Below, piece by piece: positions 27,527 to 37,756 of a DNA stretch of 64,000 nt. Positions within the stretch are counted from its first letter, which is position 1. Each line of letters starts with the position of its first letter. A program made the translations under genes and the position numbers. Origin of the DNA: Marinobacter sp. B9-2 (GTDB taxonomy: Bacteria; Pseudomonadota; Gammaproteobacteria; Pseudomonadales; Oleiphilaceae); contig PYVH01000005.1 in assembly GCA_003030785.1 (NCBI GenBank), forward strand, positions 1 to 64,000, in the 5' to 3' direction. Below the pieces are notes generated by a model that searched no databases, was not told the origin of the DNA, and saw only the letters and a list, made by a program, of their open reading frames with translations.

Positions 27527-29350
27527 ATGGAAGAGTGGGTAGGCTTCAAATGGCATGAATACATCACTCGTCAGGCTATGGGCGAGTTCCCGGAGCATGC
27601 GGTCCATCTCAAGGATGAAGCCCGCACCCTGGGTGTGTTGTTCCGTGCCATGGGTGGTGACCCGGCATTAAGCCTGGTGACCGCAGAGCCCCGCCATTTC
27701 CGTACACGGCGCCGGTTTTTGCAGAAACTGGCAGGTACCCACAAAAAATTCGAGCTGGCCTGGCGGGATGAACAGAGCCTGCGGTTGCCGGAACGCCTGG
27801 CGCTGTTTCCCTCGAAACAGGTCAATCGGGATCTGTACCTCTGGCTTGCAGCACTGGCCTCCCACGGCGAGCTCACCGACGCTGACTGGCTGACCGGCAA
27901 CCAGGCCATGGTTCAGGCCCTGCTGGCCAAATGGCCTGGAATGGAACCGGTCTATCAGCGACTGGTGCGCCATACACTGCAATGGCGTCCGGATCCGGAG
28001 AGTTTACCCCCGGCGGAAAGTCACCGCGAGAAGGCCATTCGCCAGGCGCTGATCTTCCCCGGAAGCGTAGAGACACTGCCGCCGGCAGAATCAGACCCCT
28101 GGCCGGTTGTGATCTGGCTATATCCTACTGTCGCTTTGGGCAAGGTAACCGGCCAGATCATCGGCGACGATAACCTGACATCAACGCCTGGCGGCCTCGC
28201 GAAGAAGCGCAAGCGCCGCCGCGCCGAGCGGGTGGACGCATTCGATAAAGATCAGGGCCTGATGCTGTTTCGCCTGGAAAGCCTGTTCTCGTGGAGCGAA
28301 TTCATTCCCGTGGACCGGGCCGGTGACGACACAGAGGAAGACGACGCCGACTCAGTGGCGGATGACATGGACATGATTTCTGTCTCCAAGGACCGCAGGG
28401 AAGCCTCTTCCGCCATCAAGTTCGACCTGGACCTGCCATCGGAAGAAAACGACGACCTGTATCTGGGCCCGGGCATTCACTTGCCGGAATGGGACTGGCG
28501 CAGCAGGAGTTACCGGGAAAAGTTCTGTTGTCTGCAACCCATGCTGAGCAAGGATTCGATGCCGACCGGGCTGCCAGACCACTTGTCCAGGTCTGCCATG
28601 CGGTTACGCCGCCAGTTCCACGCACTGAAACCCCTGCGACAATGGGAGCGCCGGCAGACCGAAGGCGAAGAACTGGACCTGGACGCCTGCATGGAGCGGG
28701 AAGTCCAGCATCGCAAAGGCACCGGCGAAATCAACCAGAAGCTGTTTCGCCGCTGCAAACAGAACCAGCGTGATCTGGCCTGCCTGATCCTGGCGGACAT
28801 TTCCATGTCCACCGATACTTTTATCAACAACAGCCAGCGTGTGATCGATATTGCCCGGGATGGCTTACAGCTACTCAGCGAAGCACTCCAGGCCAGCCGC
28901 GATCCTTTTGCGATATTCGCATTCTCGTCACGTCGACGGGACCATATCCGGTTTCACCACATAAAATCGTTCGACGAGCCTTACAACGACGTCAGCCGTG
29001 GCCGCATACAGGCACTGGAACCGGGTTACTACACGCGCATGGGCGCCGCTATCCGCCAGGCAACAAACCTGCTGAAGGGGCGCCACGAACACCAGAAAAT
29101 CCTGCTCCTGCTCACCGATGGCAAACCCAACGACCTGGATCTGTACGAAGGCCGCTACGGCGTGGAAGACACCCGCATGGCTGTCCAGGAAGCCCATAAG
29201 GCCGGACTGACGCCCTTTTGCGTCACCATTGACGACGACGCCAATGAGTACCTGCCCTATGTCTTTGGCAGCAACCATTTCGTGGTCATCAAGGACCCGA
29301 CCCAGCTGCCCCTGCAACTACCCAAACTCTACATGAACCTGACCCGCTGA
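27527..29350 (+). CDS. norD: nitric oxide reductase activation protein NorD (VWA domain)
   Basis: The 607-residue cytoplasmic protein has an acidic middle region (about residues 260-310) and a C-terminal von Willebrand A domain. The metal-site motif is DISMS, and LLLLTDGKPND lies further on. NorD works with the MoxR-type ATPase NorQ to assemble the NO reductase metal centre. NorQ is encoded nearby on the opposite strand. A GGAGAG site precedes the ATG at 27527. Confidence 0.93.
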   Translation: MEEWVGFKWHEYITRQAMGEFPEHAVHLKDEARTLGVLFRAMGGDPALSLVTAEPRHFRTRRRFLQKLAGTHKKFELAWRDEQSLRLPERLALFPSKQVNRDLYLWLAALASHGELTDADWLTGNQAMVQALLAKWPGMEPVYQRLVRHTLQWRPDPESLPPAESHREKAIRQALIFPGSVETLPPAESDPWPVVIWLYPTVALGKVTGQIIGDDNLTSTPGGLAKKRKRRRAERVDAFDKDQGLMLFRLESLFSWSEFIPVDRAGDDTEEDDADSVADDMDMISVSKDRREASSAIKFDLDLPSEENDDLYLGPGIHLPEWDWRSRSYREKFCCLQPMLSKDSMPTGLPDHLSRSAMRLRRQFHALKPLRQWERRQTEGEELDLDACMEREVQHRKGTGEINQKLFRRCKQNQRDLACLILADISMSTDTFINNSQRVIDIARDGLQLLSEALQASRDPFAIFAFSSRRRDHIRFHHIKSFDEPYNDVSRGRIQALEPGYYTRMGAAIRQATNLLKGRHEHQKILLLLTDGKPNDLDLYEGRYGVEDTRMAVQEAHKAGLTPFCVTIDDDANEYLPYVFGSNHFVVIKDPTQLPLQLPKLYMNLTR

Positions 29351-29355
29351 CACTC

Positions 29356-29928
29356 ATGGAGACATCAGCCCCGACACGCCATCACCTGCCCGGCGATCTC
29401 GCTGTCTGGTTCTTCATTTTCGCGGAACTGGCAGTATTCGGCATCCTGTTCATCGGCTTCGGCGTTGCCCGCAGCCTTGATCCGGATACCTTCAATACTG
29501 GCCGGCAGGTATTGCATCCCTGGACCGGCCTGATCAATACCATCGGTTTGATCACTGCCAGCTACCTGGTAGCCGTCGCCGTCCACCGCCTGCGCTACCG
29601 CCAGGCCGGTGTCGCACCGCTACTGTGGGCAGCAATTGCGGCTTCGTGCATCTACAGCTTCGGCAAGGTCTGGGAATACGTGGACCTTTATGGCAAAGGC
29701 TACAACCTGGGTACCGACACCTTTTTCATGTTCTATTTCTTCCTCACCTTCTTCCACTTCATGCACGTGCTACTGGGCCAGATAATCCTGGTGGTTCTGG
29801 CGGTAAAGGTGAAAAACGGAGACTACAACGGTGACGACATGAACGGCATGGAGTCCGGTGCTTCCTATTGGCATATGGTCGATCTGGTGTGGCTGGTGTT
29901 GTTCCCGATGCTGTACGTTCTTGCCTGA
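29356..29928 (+). CDS. norE: NorE, cytochrome c oxidase subunit III-like protein
   Basis: The 190-residue membrane protein has five helices in the subunit III fold, with HHLPGDLAVWFFIFAELAVF near the start and FHFMHVLLGQ later. NorE is not part of the core enzyme but supports NO reductase activity in several denitrifiers. It begins five bases after norD ends and is followed ten bases later by norF. Confidence 0.88.
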   Translation: METSAPTRHHLPGDLAVWFFIFAELAVFGILFIGFGVARSLDPDTFNTGRQVLHPWTGLINTIGLITASYLVAVAVHRLRYRQAGVAPLLWAAIAASCIYSFGKVWEYVDLYGKGYNLGTDTFFMFYFFLTFFHFMHVLLGQIILVVLAVKVKNGDYNGDDMNGMESGASYWHMVDLVWLVLFPMLYVLA

Positions 29929-29937
29929 GGAGGCCCG

Positions 29938-30177
29938 ATGCTTGCTGTCTACATCGCATTGATGGTTTGCACCATGACGCCAGTGATTGCCATGCAGGCA
30001 GGCGCTGATGCTTCCGTTCTGGTGTGGCTGGCGTTTGCGCTGATACTCGTGAAAGCCGTGCTGCTGGTCGATCATTTCATGGAAATGCGACACGCACCTT
30101 GGGGCTGGAGACTAGCTTCGCAAGGCTGGGCCGCAGTCATTGTCGCTGCCTTGGCAGCAATCCGCGGAATCCACTGA
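29938..30177 (+). CDS. norF: NorF-like small membrane protein
   Basis: The 79-residue protein has two to three hydrophobic helices and the KAVLLVDHFMEMRHAPWGWR segment, like NorF and oxidase subunit IV. A GAGGAGG site overlaps the end of norE. NorF with NorE aids NO reductase function. It closes the plus-strand nor operon. Confidence 0.82.
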   Translation: MLAVYIALMVCTMTPVIAMQAGADASVLVWLAFALILVKAVLLVDHFMEMRHAPWGWRLASQGWAAVIVAALAAIRGIH

Positions 30178-30188
30178 CAAGGTTAGCA

Positions 30189-30302
30189 GGAGTGGCCGGG
30201 TGGGCTTTTCCAAAACTGTGCGGAGCCATGGATGGCGGAGCCCAAGCGCCACATGGATGTGCCGCAAGGAGCGTGTTTTGGAAAGGCCCACCCGGCCATT
30301 CC
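30189..30302. repeat. long imperfect inverted repeat between norF and the opposing operon
   Basis: Arms of 28 bases at 30189-30216 and 30275-30302 pair with two mismatches, both allowed as G-U. The 58-base loop holds a further weak dyad (GCCATGGATGGC region). It lies between convergent operons and could stop transcription from both sides. The size and structure resemble dispersed MITE/REP-like elements. Only one copy was noticed here. Confidence 0.65.
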
Positions 30303-30321
30303 ACCACAGAAGCTCATAGCT

Positions 30322-30675
30322 TCATCTAGAACGTCGCGGAAAGTACGGCGGCTTATCGCCGATCGCCTGGGCCAGCGCAATCATTCCCCAAAGTACAAAC
30401 GAAGTGTGCAGAACGATGGACCAGACAATAGCACTGATCCAGAAGTTACCGGTGTTGCCGAATACCAGCCAGAACACAGCCACGCCGCCCCCTATAAGCG
30501 CCGCTCCCAGTAACGACATGCAGACCGCCGCTTTGGCATGCAGCTTCCGCAAGGAGGACGCATTCTCCGAACGGAGATAGACCCAGAGCAAAGCAGCAAA
30601 CCCGACAAACGGCAGTAACAACAGATTCAACAGATACCAGGCGACAGGCACCACAGCACCGCTACTGGTTTTCAT
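30322..30675 (-). CDS. hypothetical four-helix membrane protein at the end of the nirCF-norQ operon
   Basis: The 117-residue protein has four hydrophobic helices (VAWYLLNLLLLPFVGFAALL, MSLLGAALIGGGVAVFWLVF, ISAIVWSIVLHTSFVLWGMI and a shorter one). No family was recognised. The ATG at 30675 overlaps the end of norQ by 14 bases, so it is translated from the same transcript. The context suggests a part in nitrite or nitric oxide reductase assembly, but nothing in the sequence shows the activity. Confidence 0.65.
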   Translation of the reverse strand: MKTSSGAVVPVAWYLLNLLLLPFVGFAALLWVYLRSENASSLRKLHAKAAVCMSLLGAALIGGGVAVFWLVFGNTGNFWISAIVWSIVLHTSFVLWGMIALAQAIGDKPPYFPRRSR

Positions 30676-31450
30676 CTGACTTCCGGAATACGGCATACAC
30701 CACCTCCATAAGTGCGCTGACGGTTGCTTCGTCATCGGTCAACGGCTCTATCATTCCGGCCCGACAAGCCTCAGTAACCGGCACACCGGCGCGAACCAGG
30801 TGAGCGGTGTGAATCAGAAGACGTGTCGATGCCGCCTCCTCCAGATCATGGTCCTTCAGGTTACGAATGGAGCGGGCGAGATTAACCAGTTGTTCCGCCA
30901 TTTCCCGGTCGGAACCGGATTCCTCGATCACGATGGCCTGTTCGGCGGCCGCCTCGGGGTAATCGAAACTCAGAGATACAAAGCGCTGACGGGTGCTGGG
31001 TTTCATGCCCTTCAGAAGGCTCTGATAGCCGGGATTGTACGACACCACAAGCATGAACCCGGGCGCCGCTGTCAGCACCTCGCCGGTTCGCTCAATCGGC
31101 AATTCCCGACGATCGTCCGCCAGCGGGTGCAGAACCACGGTGGTGTCCTTGCGGGCTTCCACCACCTCATCAAGGTAGCAGATACCGCCTTCGCGAACCG
31201 CCCGTGTCAAAGGCCCGTCCTGCCAGTAGGTTCCATCAGGACCTATCAGGTGTCGGCCCACGAGGTCAGCAGCGGTAAGATCGTCATGGCAGGCTACGGT
31301 GTAAACCGGGCGCCCGAGTTTTTCCGCCATGAAACGGACAAAGCGGGTCTTGCCGCAGCCGGTCGGGCCCTTGATGAGAACGGGAAGGCCGTTATCTGCG
31401 GCGGCTTGAAACAATCCAATCTCGTTGCCAACCGGTTGGTAAAACGTCAT
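30662..31450 (-). CDS. norQ: NorQ/NirQ MoxR-family AAA+ ATPase
   Basis: The 262-residue ATPase has Walker A GPTGCGKT, Walker B ICYLDEVVE, and the SYNPGYQSLLKGMKPSTRQR segment diagnostic of NorQ/NirQ/CbbQ. It acts with the VWA protein NorD to insert the iron of NO reductase. The ATG at 31450 overlaps the stop of the upstream PhnD-like gene (ATGA). It is placed with nirC and nirF rather than with norCB, as in some Pseudomonas-type clusters. Confidence 0.93.
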   Translation of the reverse strand: MTFYQPVGNEIGLFQAAADNGLPVLIKGPTGCGKTRFVRFMAEKLGRPVYTVACHDDLTAADLVGRHLIGPDGTYWQDGPLTRAVREGGICYLDEVVEARKDTTVVLHPLADDRRELPIERTGEVLTAAPGFMLVVSYNPGYQSLLKGMKPSTRQRFVSLSFDYPEAAAEQAIVIEESGSDREMAEQLVNLARSIRNLKDHDLEEAASTRLLIHTAHLVRAGVPVTEACRAGMIEPLTDDEATVSALMEVVYAVFRKSDENQ

Positions 31451-32220
31451 TGAGTTACATCCTCTGAATACTGACTGTTGGGCACGGCAAAGCCATATAC
31501 CCATTCGGGGAAGATCCTGAACATCTGGGGATCGTCTGCCCGCTGTGTTCTGACCAATGCCTTTTCACAGGCCGTGACTGCCCTGCCCCAGCCAGCCTGG
31601 CGGTACCAGCCGGCAGCGTTGACCGGCTCACCGTGCCAGCTCACCACCAGGCTGTTCCTGGCCAGAAAAGGCTTAATAAACCCCAGCTCCGAAACGGCAG
31701 CGTGGGTGTTGTTGTGCAGCAATAAACCCAGCGCTGAACTGAAGTCACCGGCTTCATAGAACTGCCCGGGCTCCGGCGTAACGCCTTCATTCTTCAGAGC
31801 GGCCAGTGGCAGATCCGCGCCCAAGGGGTCCCTGCCCGCAACCGTTGCGAGGTCACGCCCGTGCAGCTCACTAATGCTTCTCACACCCGCCGGTCTTCGC
31901 GTCACCCAAACCGGGACCGGAAGATGGCCATTACGGTTCACCGCTGCCAGCACCGGCGCCGCTGCGAAATCATCCGGAGTGCCCGTAACAAACGCCAGCG
32001 CCAGGTCCGATGCTGTGACGTCGAGCCGGATATCCGCATTGCATCCCTGAGCCCGGAGAAACTGCATCAACCGGTAGCGGGCTGCCACGCCGGTGACATT
32101 GGCCGCCGGCTCAATCCCGATCTGAACCGGGGTTTCGTCGGCACTGGCGTGCGCGCCTGACAGGATACCCGCCAGCACCACGATACAGAGCGCCAGCCCT
32201 GGCTTACAAACCGAGTGCAT
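31447..32220 (-). CDS. PhnD-like periplasmic substrate-binding protein in the nir operon
   Basis: The 257-residue product has a signal peptide (about residues 1-30, ending GAHASA). The mature part is like PhnD-type phosphate/phosphonate binding proteins, with ELHGRDLATVAGRDPLGADL and LLLHNNTHAAVSELGF. It overlaps nirF by 17 bases at its start and norQ by four at its end, so it is firmly part of the operon. No ABC permease or ATPase adjoins it, so import is unlikely. It may act as a periplasmic sensor or assembly partner; the ligand is unknown. Confidence 0.72.
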   Translation of the reverse strand: MHSVCKPGLALCIVVLAGILSGAHASADETPVQIGIEPAANVTGVAARYRLMQFLRAQGCNADIRLDVTASDLALAFVTGTPDDFAAAPVLAAVNRNGHLPVPVWVTRRPAGVRSISELHGRDLATVAGRDPLGADLPLAALKNEGVTPEPGQFYEAGDFSSALGLLLHNNTHAAVSELGFIKPFLARNSLVVSWHGEPVNAAGWYRQAGWGRAVTACEKALVRTQRADDPQMFRIFPEWVYGFAVPNSQYSEDVTQ

Positions 32221-33421
32221 GAGCCCGGCTGGTGAAGAAAATACCACTGGGCTTTTCCGCGCTGATCTGTGCCACCGGCTCCAGTGTGCGGGTGTTATAA
32301 ACAGTTACCCGGTTGCTGTCCCGGGCGGACACCCAAACCTCCTCGCCCCGGGGCGCGAACTCCATGTGCAATACTGCCTCGCCCGGCTCCAGAGTGCGGA
32401 TAATTTCCCGGCTTTGTGAATCAATTACCTGTATCACATCGTTCTGGGGATGGGCAAAGCTTACCCAGATCCGGCGATTATCGGGGCTGGCCATCACGAA
32501 CACCGGTTGGCCCTGCACAGGAATCCGGTCGGTCAGCGACCAATCGTTCATATCAGCCACGAGCACCTGATGGTGACCAACCGCGGGAACGAAAGCGCGT
32601 CCATCGGCGATGGCCCAGCCTTCCAGGTGAGGCATCTTATAAACTGGCAGTTGCTGCTCACCCCGGCCGTAATTTCCCAGAATTTCCGTCACTCCCTGGT
32701 CCGGATTCCAGAGATCCAGCAGTGACAGCCCGTCCTCACCGAACAGGCCGGCGATGTAGTAACGACCGTCCGGGGTGATCAGGGCGTCGTAGGGTGATTT
32801 GCCCGCCTGAAAACGAGTAATTTCCGCCGTGTCATTGCTCATGTCCAGAGTCCAGATCTCGCCGGCCTCGAACAGACTGAACACAAACAGGTTCCCCGGG
32901 GCATCCACCAGGCCGACGGTTTTGGACTGGCCCTGCTCGCCATCTCCGCTGGTGAAAATGGCGGGTACATCTGCCACCAGCTCCAGAGTCTGGCTGTCGA
33001 ATACCTTCACTCCGCCCGGCTCATAATTGGACACTGCCACGTAGCGACCGTTTTGGGAGATGGCACCACCGATACTGTTACCGGACTGAATAACACGGGC
33101 AACAACGGATCGGGTCAAAAGGTCCACCTTGGTAAGGCCACCATCCCGACCGAACACGAAGCCGTAACGGGCATCCCGGGAATAGACTACTGAAGCATGG
33201 GAAAGGTCTCCCAGCCCCTCGATACGCCCCAGTACCTCATGACGGGTGGTATTGATAACCAGCACCGACCCGGTCGCCCGCTCGACGATCAGACCAAGGT
33301 CGCCGGTGCCCATGAGTTCAGGCCGGGCATCTGTTCCGGAAAGGCTCTGGCAGCCACTCAGGCCCACAACCAAAAGCACAGCAAGTATCAGATTAGCGGG
33401 CACCTTGAATGTCAGCTCCAT
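32204..33421 (-). CDS. nirF: NirF, d1-haem biosynthesis lipoprotein
   Basis: The 405-residue protein has a lipoprotein signal ending LSGC (Cys24) and then GTGDLGLIVERATGSVLV, the opening of the NirF eight-bladed d1-type propeller. NirF is a periplasmic enzyme or carrier of late haem d1 synthesis for cytochrome cd1. GGAGG lies twelve bases before the ATG. It follows nirC in a minus-strand operon running on to norQ. Confidence 0.92.
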   Translation of the reverse strand: MELTFKVPANLILAVLLVVGLSGCQSLSGTDARPELMGTGDLGLIVERATGSVLVINTTRHEVLGRIEGLGDLSHASVVYSRDARYGFVFGRDGGLTKVDLLTRSVVARVIQSGNSIGGAISQNGRYVAVSNYEPGGVKVFDSQTLELVADVPAIFTSGDGEQGQSKTVGLVDAPGNLFVFSLFEAGEIWTLDMSNDTAEITRFQAGKSPYDALITPDGRYYIAGLFGEDGLSLLDLWNPDQGVTEILGNYGRGEQQLPVYKMPHLEGWAIADGRAFVPAVGHHQVLVADMNDWSLTDRIPVQGQPVFVMASPDNRRIWVSFAHPQNDVIQVIDSQSREIIRTLEPGEAVLHMEFAPRGEEVWVSARDSNRVTVYNTRTLEPVAQISAEKPSGIFFTSRAHALGL

Positions 33422-33447
33422 GATTGATTATTCCTCCAGGTCGCCCC

Positions 33448-33843
33448 TCAGGGCGAAATCAGCGCTCCGGATTTCAGTTGCCGGCTGATCCAGTGAATTT
33501 CCTCAGGAGCCAGCAGGGGCTTCCAGGGCGGCATGGCGGAGCCCGGAACACCTTCGCGGATAATCGCTGCGATGGCGTCGACTGGCAGATGGTCGAGGTT
33601 CTCCGGCCGTAATGGCGGGCCGAGACCACCACGAAGAGTCAGGCCGTGGCAGGAACCGCAGTCCTGAACGACCAGGTTGGACAGATAGGGCTCATCAACA
33701 GGCTGGTCACTGCCGTCGCTGCCAAGAAGTGTTCCGGGGGCTGCGAGTAGCCCGAAAAACAGCGCAATGGCAACTAGCTTTCGCTTTTGTACTTCCAGCC
33801 AGAAAGTGTTCAAACGCCCCGTCCTCCCCAGTGTTACCGACAT
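33448..33843 (-). CDS. nirC: NirC, periplasmic cytochrome c55x
   Basis: The 131-residue protein has a secretion signal (hydrophobic core near residues 23-40) and one haem motif CGSCH at residues 62-66. The probable Met ligand is in SAMPPWKP. NirC passes electrons to NirS or takes part in haem d1 maturation. The ATG at 33843 has an AAGGGG site; an upstream in-frame ATG at 33867 has none. It is the first gene of the minus-strand nir operon, divergent from nirS. Confidence 0.85.
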   Translation of the reverse strand: MSVTLGRTGRLNTFWLEVQKRKLVAIALFFGLLAAPGTLLGSDGSDQPVDEPYLSNLVVQDCGSCHGLTLRGGLGPPLRPENLDHLPVDAIAAIIREGVPGSAMPPWKPLLAPEEIHWISRQLKSGALISP

Positions 33844-33869
33844 CGTGACGCCCCTTATAAACCCCATCC

Positions 33870-33883
33870 TTGATATTGGTTAA
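33870..33883. promoter_or_regulatory. possible second FNR/Dnr-like site in the nirC-nirS intergenic region
   Basis: TTGATATTGGTTAA has a perfect left half and two mismatches in the right half. It is only about 27 bases upstream of the nirC start codon, which is close for an activator. It may be incidental. Confidence 0.3.
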
Positions 33884-33954
33884 AAGGAAACTGTAATGCC
33901 AGAATTCTTTGTGCATACCCCTGTTTGGGTAGACGCCAGACAAAAATCATACAT

Positions 33955-33968
33955 ATGACATTAATCAA
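33955..33968. promoter_or_regulatory. Dnr/FNR-type box between nirC and nirS
   Basis: ATGACATTAATCAA has a perfect right half-site ATCAA and a left half with two changes from TTGAT. Its centre is 67 bases before the nirS ATG, a suitable place for Dnr activation. It may serve both divergent operons. Confidence 0.6.
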
Positions 33969-34010
33969 TGTTCATCAGGTTAAAGAAGAGAAACCTAGAG
34001 GCACTCTTAA

Positions 34011-35753
<1,743 letters not shown>

Positions 35754-35780
35754 CCGGTTCCGGCCCGGGGGAGAGCACTG

Positions 35781-36245
35781 ATGAGACTGGATACCACTGA
35801 CAAACAACTGATCAACCTTTACCAGCGGGACCTGCCCGTCTGTGACAGGCCCTACCAGGCCATGTCCCGACAGCTGGGCATCGCCGAAGAGGAGGTCATT
35901 GAACGACTTCAGTCACTCCAGGACAGCCAGGTTCTCAGCCGGGTCGGACCGGTTTTTGAGCACAGCCGGGCAGGCGCGAGCCTGCTGGCTGCCCTGGCGG
36001 TGCCGGACGAACAGATCGATCTGGTGGCCGCCCGGGTGAATCTCGCTCCCGGGGTGAATCACAACTACGCCCGGGAGCACACCTACAACCTCTGGTTTGT
36101 CATGACCGCGCCCGATGAGGACACCCTGGAAGAGCGGCTTGATGAACTGGAACACCAGCTCAGGCTCCCCATGCTTCGACTGCCGATGGTGGAGGCCTAC
36201 CACATTGACCTGGGCTTTGAGATTGACTGGGAGGCCCTGCCGTGA
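35781..36245 (+). CDS. nirD: NirD, Lrp/AsnC-like subunit of sirohaem decarboxylase
   Basis: The 154-residue protein has an N-terminal winged-helix-like domain and a C-terminal AsnC-type fold with NHNYAREHTYNLWFVM. NirD, NirL, NirG and NirH together decarboxylate sirohaem to didecarboxysirohaem in the haem d1 route. A GGGGGAGAG site precedes the ATG. Its stop overlaps nirL by four bases. Confidence 0.9.
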   Translation: MRLDTTDKQLINLYQRDLPVCDRPYQAMSRQLGIAEEEVIERLQSLQDSQVLSRVGPVFEHSRAGASLLAALAVPDEQIDLVAARVNLAPGVNHNYAREHTYNLWFVMTAPDEDTLEERLDELEHQLRLPMLRLPMVEAYHIDLGFEIDWEALP

Positions 36246-36787
36246 ACCTTCGCCACGCCCCGGAATATCTGGCGGTGGTGCCGGAAATCGCCGGGGCCGG
36301 GCCGGTCAGTGCCTGGGGATTGCTTCGGCTTCGGCGCCAGCTGGAGCTTGGTCTTCCGCTAACACCACGGCCCTATGAGAAACTGGCTGAGATGACCGGG
36401 CTCTCCGAACAGGAAGTGATGACAGCCATCAGACAGTGGCAGGCCCAGGGGCTCATCAAACGACTCGGGCTGGTGGTCCGGCACCGAACGCTGGGTTACG
36501 CCGCCAATGCCATGGTGGTCTGGGATGTCCCGGACAGTCAGGTTCAGGATCTGGGCCGCACACTGGCCCGCAAATCCTTCATCACCCTCTGCTATCAGCG
36601 CCCTCGCCGACTCCCGGATTGGCCCTACAACCTGTTCTGCATGATTCACGGCGTTGACCGGCAGCGGGTCATTGACCAACTGAACATGTTGATCGCAGAG
36701 CATGGCCTGGAACAGACACCCCATGCCGTACTGTTCAGCACCAGGGCCTATCTGCAACGGGGAGGCCGTTATGTCAGCAGCAACTGA
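36242..36787 (+). CDS. nirL: NirL, sirohaem decarboxylase subunit
   Basis: The 181-residue AsnC-like protein has LVVRHRTLGYAANAMVVWDV and PDWPYNLFCMIHG, both typical of NirL/NirH. The family decarboxylates two acetate side chains of sirohaem. The GTG start at 36242 overlaps the nirD stop and makes the set translationally coupled. It overlaps the start of nirG by 17 bases. Confidence 0.9.
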   Translation: MNLRHAPEYLAVVPEIAGAGPVSAWGLLRLRRQLELGLPLTPRPYEKLAEMTGLSEQEVMTAIRQWQAQGLIKRLGLVVRHRTLGYAANAMVVWDVPDSQVQDLGRTLARKSFITLCYQRPRRLPDWPYNLFCMIHGVDRQRVIDQLNMLIAEHGLEQTPHAVLFSTRAYLQRGGRYVSSN

Positions 36788-37253
36788 GCAAACTCAGGCA
36801 ACTGCCGAATTCACAGAGATGGAACGGGCGGTCATTAACCGTTTGCAAACGGGGCTACCACTGGTGCGCCGACCCTATGCCGCGGTCGCTGGCGAACTGG
36901 GCATAACCGAGCAGGCGCTTCTGCACACCCTTGAGGACCTTCTGGACCGTCGAATTCTTACCCGTTTCGGTCCCATGTTTCACGCCGGAGAAATGGGCGG
37001 CGGCCTCACGTTGGCCGCCATGCGGGTCCCGGAGCAGGACTTTGAAGACGCCACCCGAAAGGTTAACGCCTTCGACGAGGTGGCCCACAATTACCGTCGG
37101 GAACATGAACTGAACATGTGGTTTGTTCTGGCCACGGAAGCCCCGGAAGACATCGCCCGGGCGATTGCCGCCATCGAATCCGCAACCGGCTATGCCGTCT
37201 ACAACATGCCGAAAGAGGAAGAGTTCCATGTCCATCTCCACTTCCCGGTCTGA
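36771..37253 (+). CDS. nirG: NirG, sirohaem decarboxylase subunit
   Basis: The 160-residue protein is the NirD-type partner with AHNYRREHELNMWFVLAT. It starts at ATG 36771 after GGGGAGG; the upstream in-frame start at 36702 lies inside nirL. Its end overlaps the nirH start by 26 bases. The four-protein NirDLGH arrangement as separate genes follows Pseudomonas-type clusters. Confidence 0.9.
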   Translation: MSAATEQTQATAEFTEMERAVINRLQTGLPLVRRPYAAVAGELGITEQALLHTLEDLLDRRILTRFGPMFHAGEMGGGLTLAAMRVPEQDFEDATRKVNAFDEVAHNYRREHELNMWFVLATEAPEDIARAIAAIESATGYAVYNMPKEEEFHVHLHFPV

Positions 37254-37743
37254 CCAGGAATACGTGCTCTGCGAGCTGGACCGGAAACTGATCCTGGCCA
37301 CCCAGGGCGGTTTGCCCCTGGTGCCGGATCCCTGGGGCACCCTGGGCAAGGAACTGGGGCTGCCGGCCGACGAGGTTCTGGCCCGTTTTCAGCGCATGCA
37401 GGACGCCGGCGTTATCCGCCGGGTGGCGGCCGTGCCCGATCACTACCGCCTGGGTTATCGCTTCAACGGCATGACGGTCTGGGATGTCCGCGACGACGCC
37501 ATCACCGACATGGGCCGGCAGGTGGGTGAACTGCCCTTTGTCAGCCACTGCTACCGACGGCCGCGACACCTGCCCTACTGGAACTACAACCTGTTTGCCA
37601 TGGTTCACGGTACCAGCCGTGAGGAAGTCGAAGACAAGGCTTCGCAGATTAACGACTTGTTCGGAGACACCTGCGAAGGCCACACCATCCTTTACAGCTC
37701 GGCCATCCTTAAAAAAACCGGTCTGCGGCTGCGGAAATCATGA
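37228..37743 (+). CDS. nirH: NirH, sirohaem decarboxylase subunit
   Basis: The 171-residue NirL-type partner has VAAVPDHYRLGYRFNGMTVW and CYRRPRHLPYWNYNLFAMVHG. The ATG at 37228 has a GAAAGAGGAAGAG site in the end of nirG. It is followed 13 bases later by nirJ. With NirG it completes the second decarboxylase pair. Confidence 0.9.
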   Translation: MSISTSRSDQEYVLCELDRKLILATQGGLPLVPDPWGTLGKELGLPADEVLARFQRMQDAGVIRRVAAVPDHYRLGYRFNGMTVWDVRDDAITDMGRQVGELPFVSHCYRRPRHLPYWNYNLFAMVHGTSREEVEDKASQINDLFGDTCEGHTILYSSAILKKTGLRLRKS

Positions 37744-37756
37744 GAGAGGGAGCACC

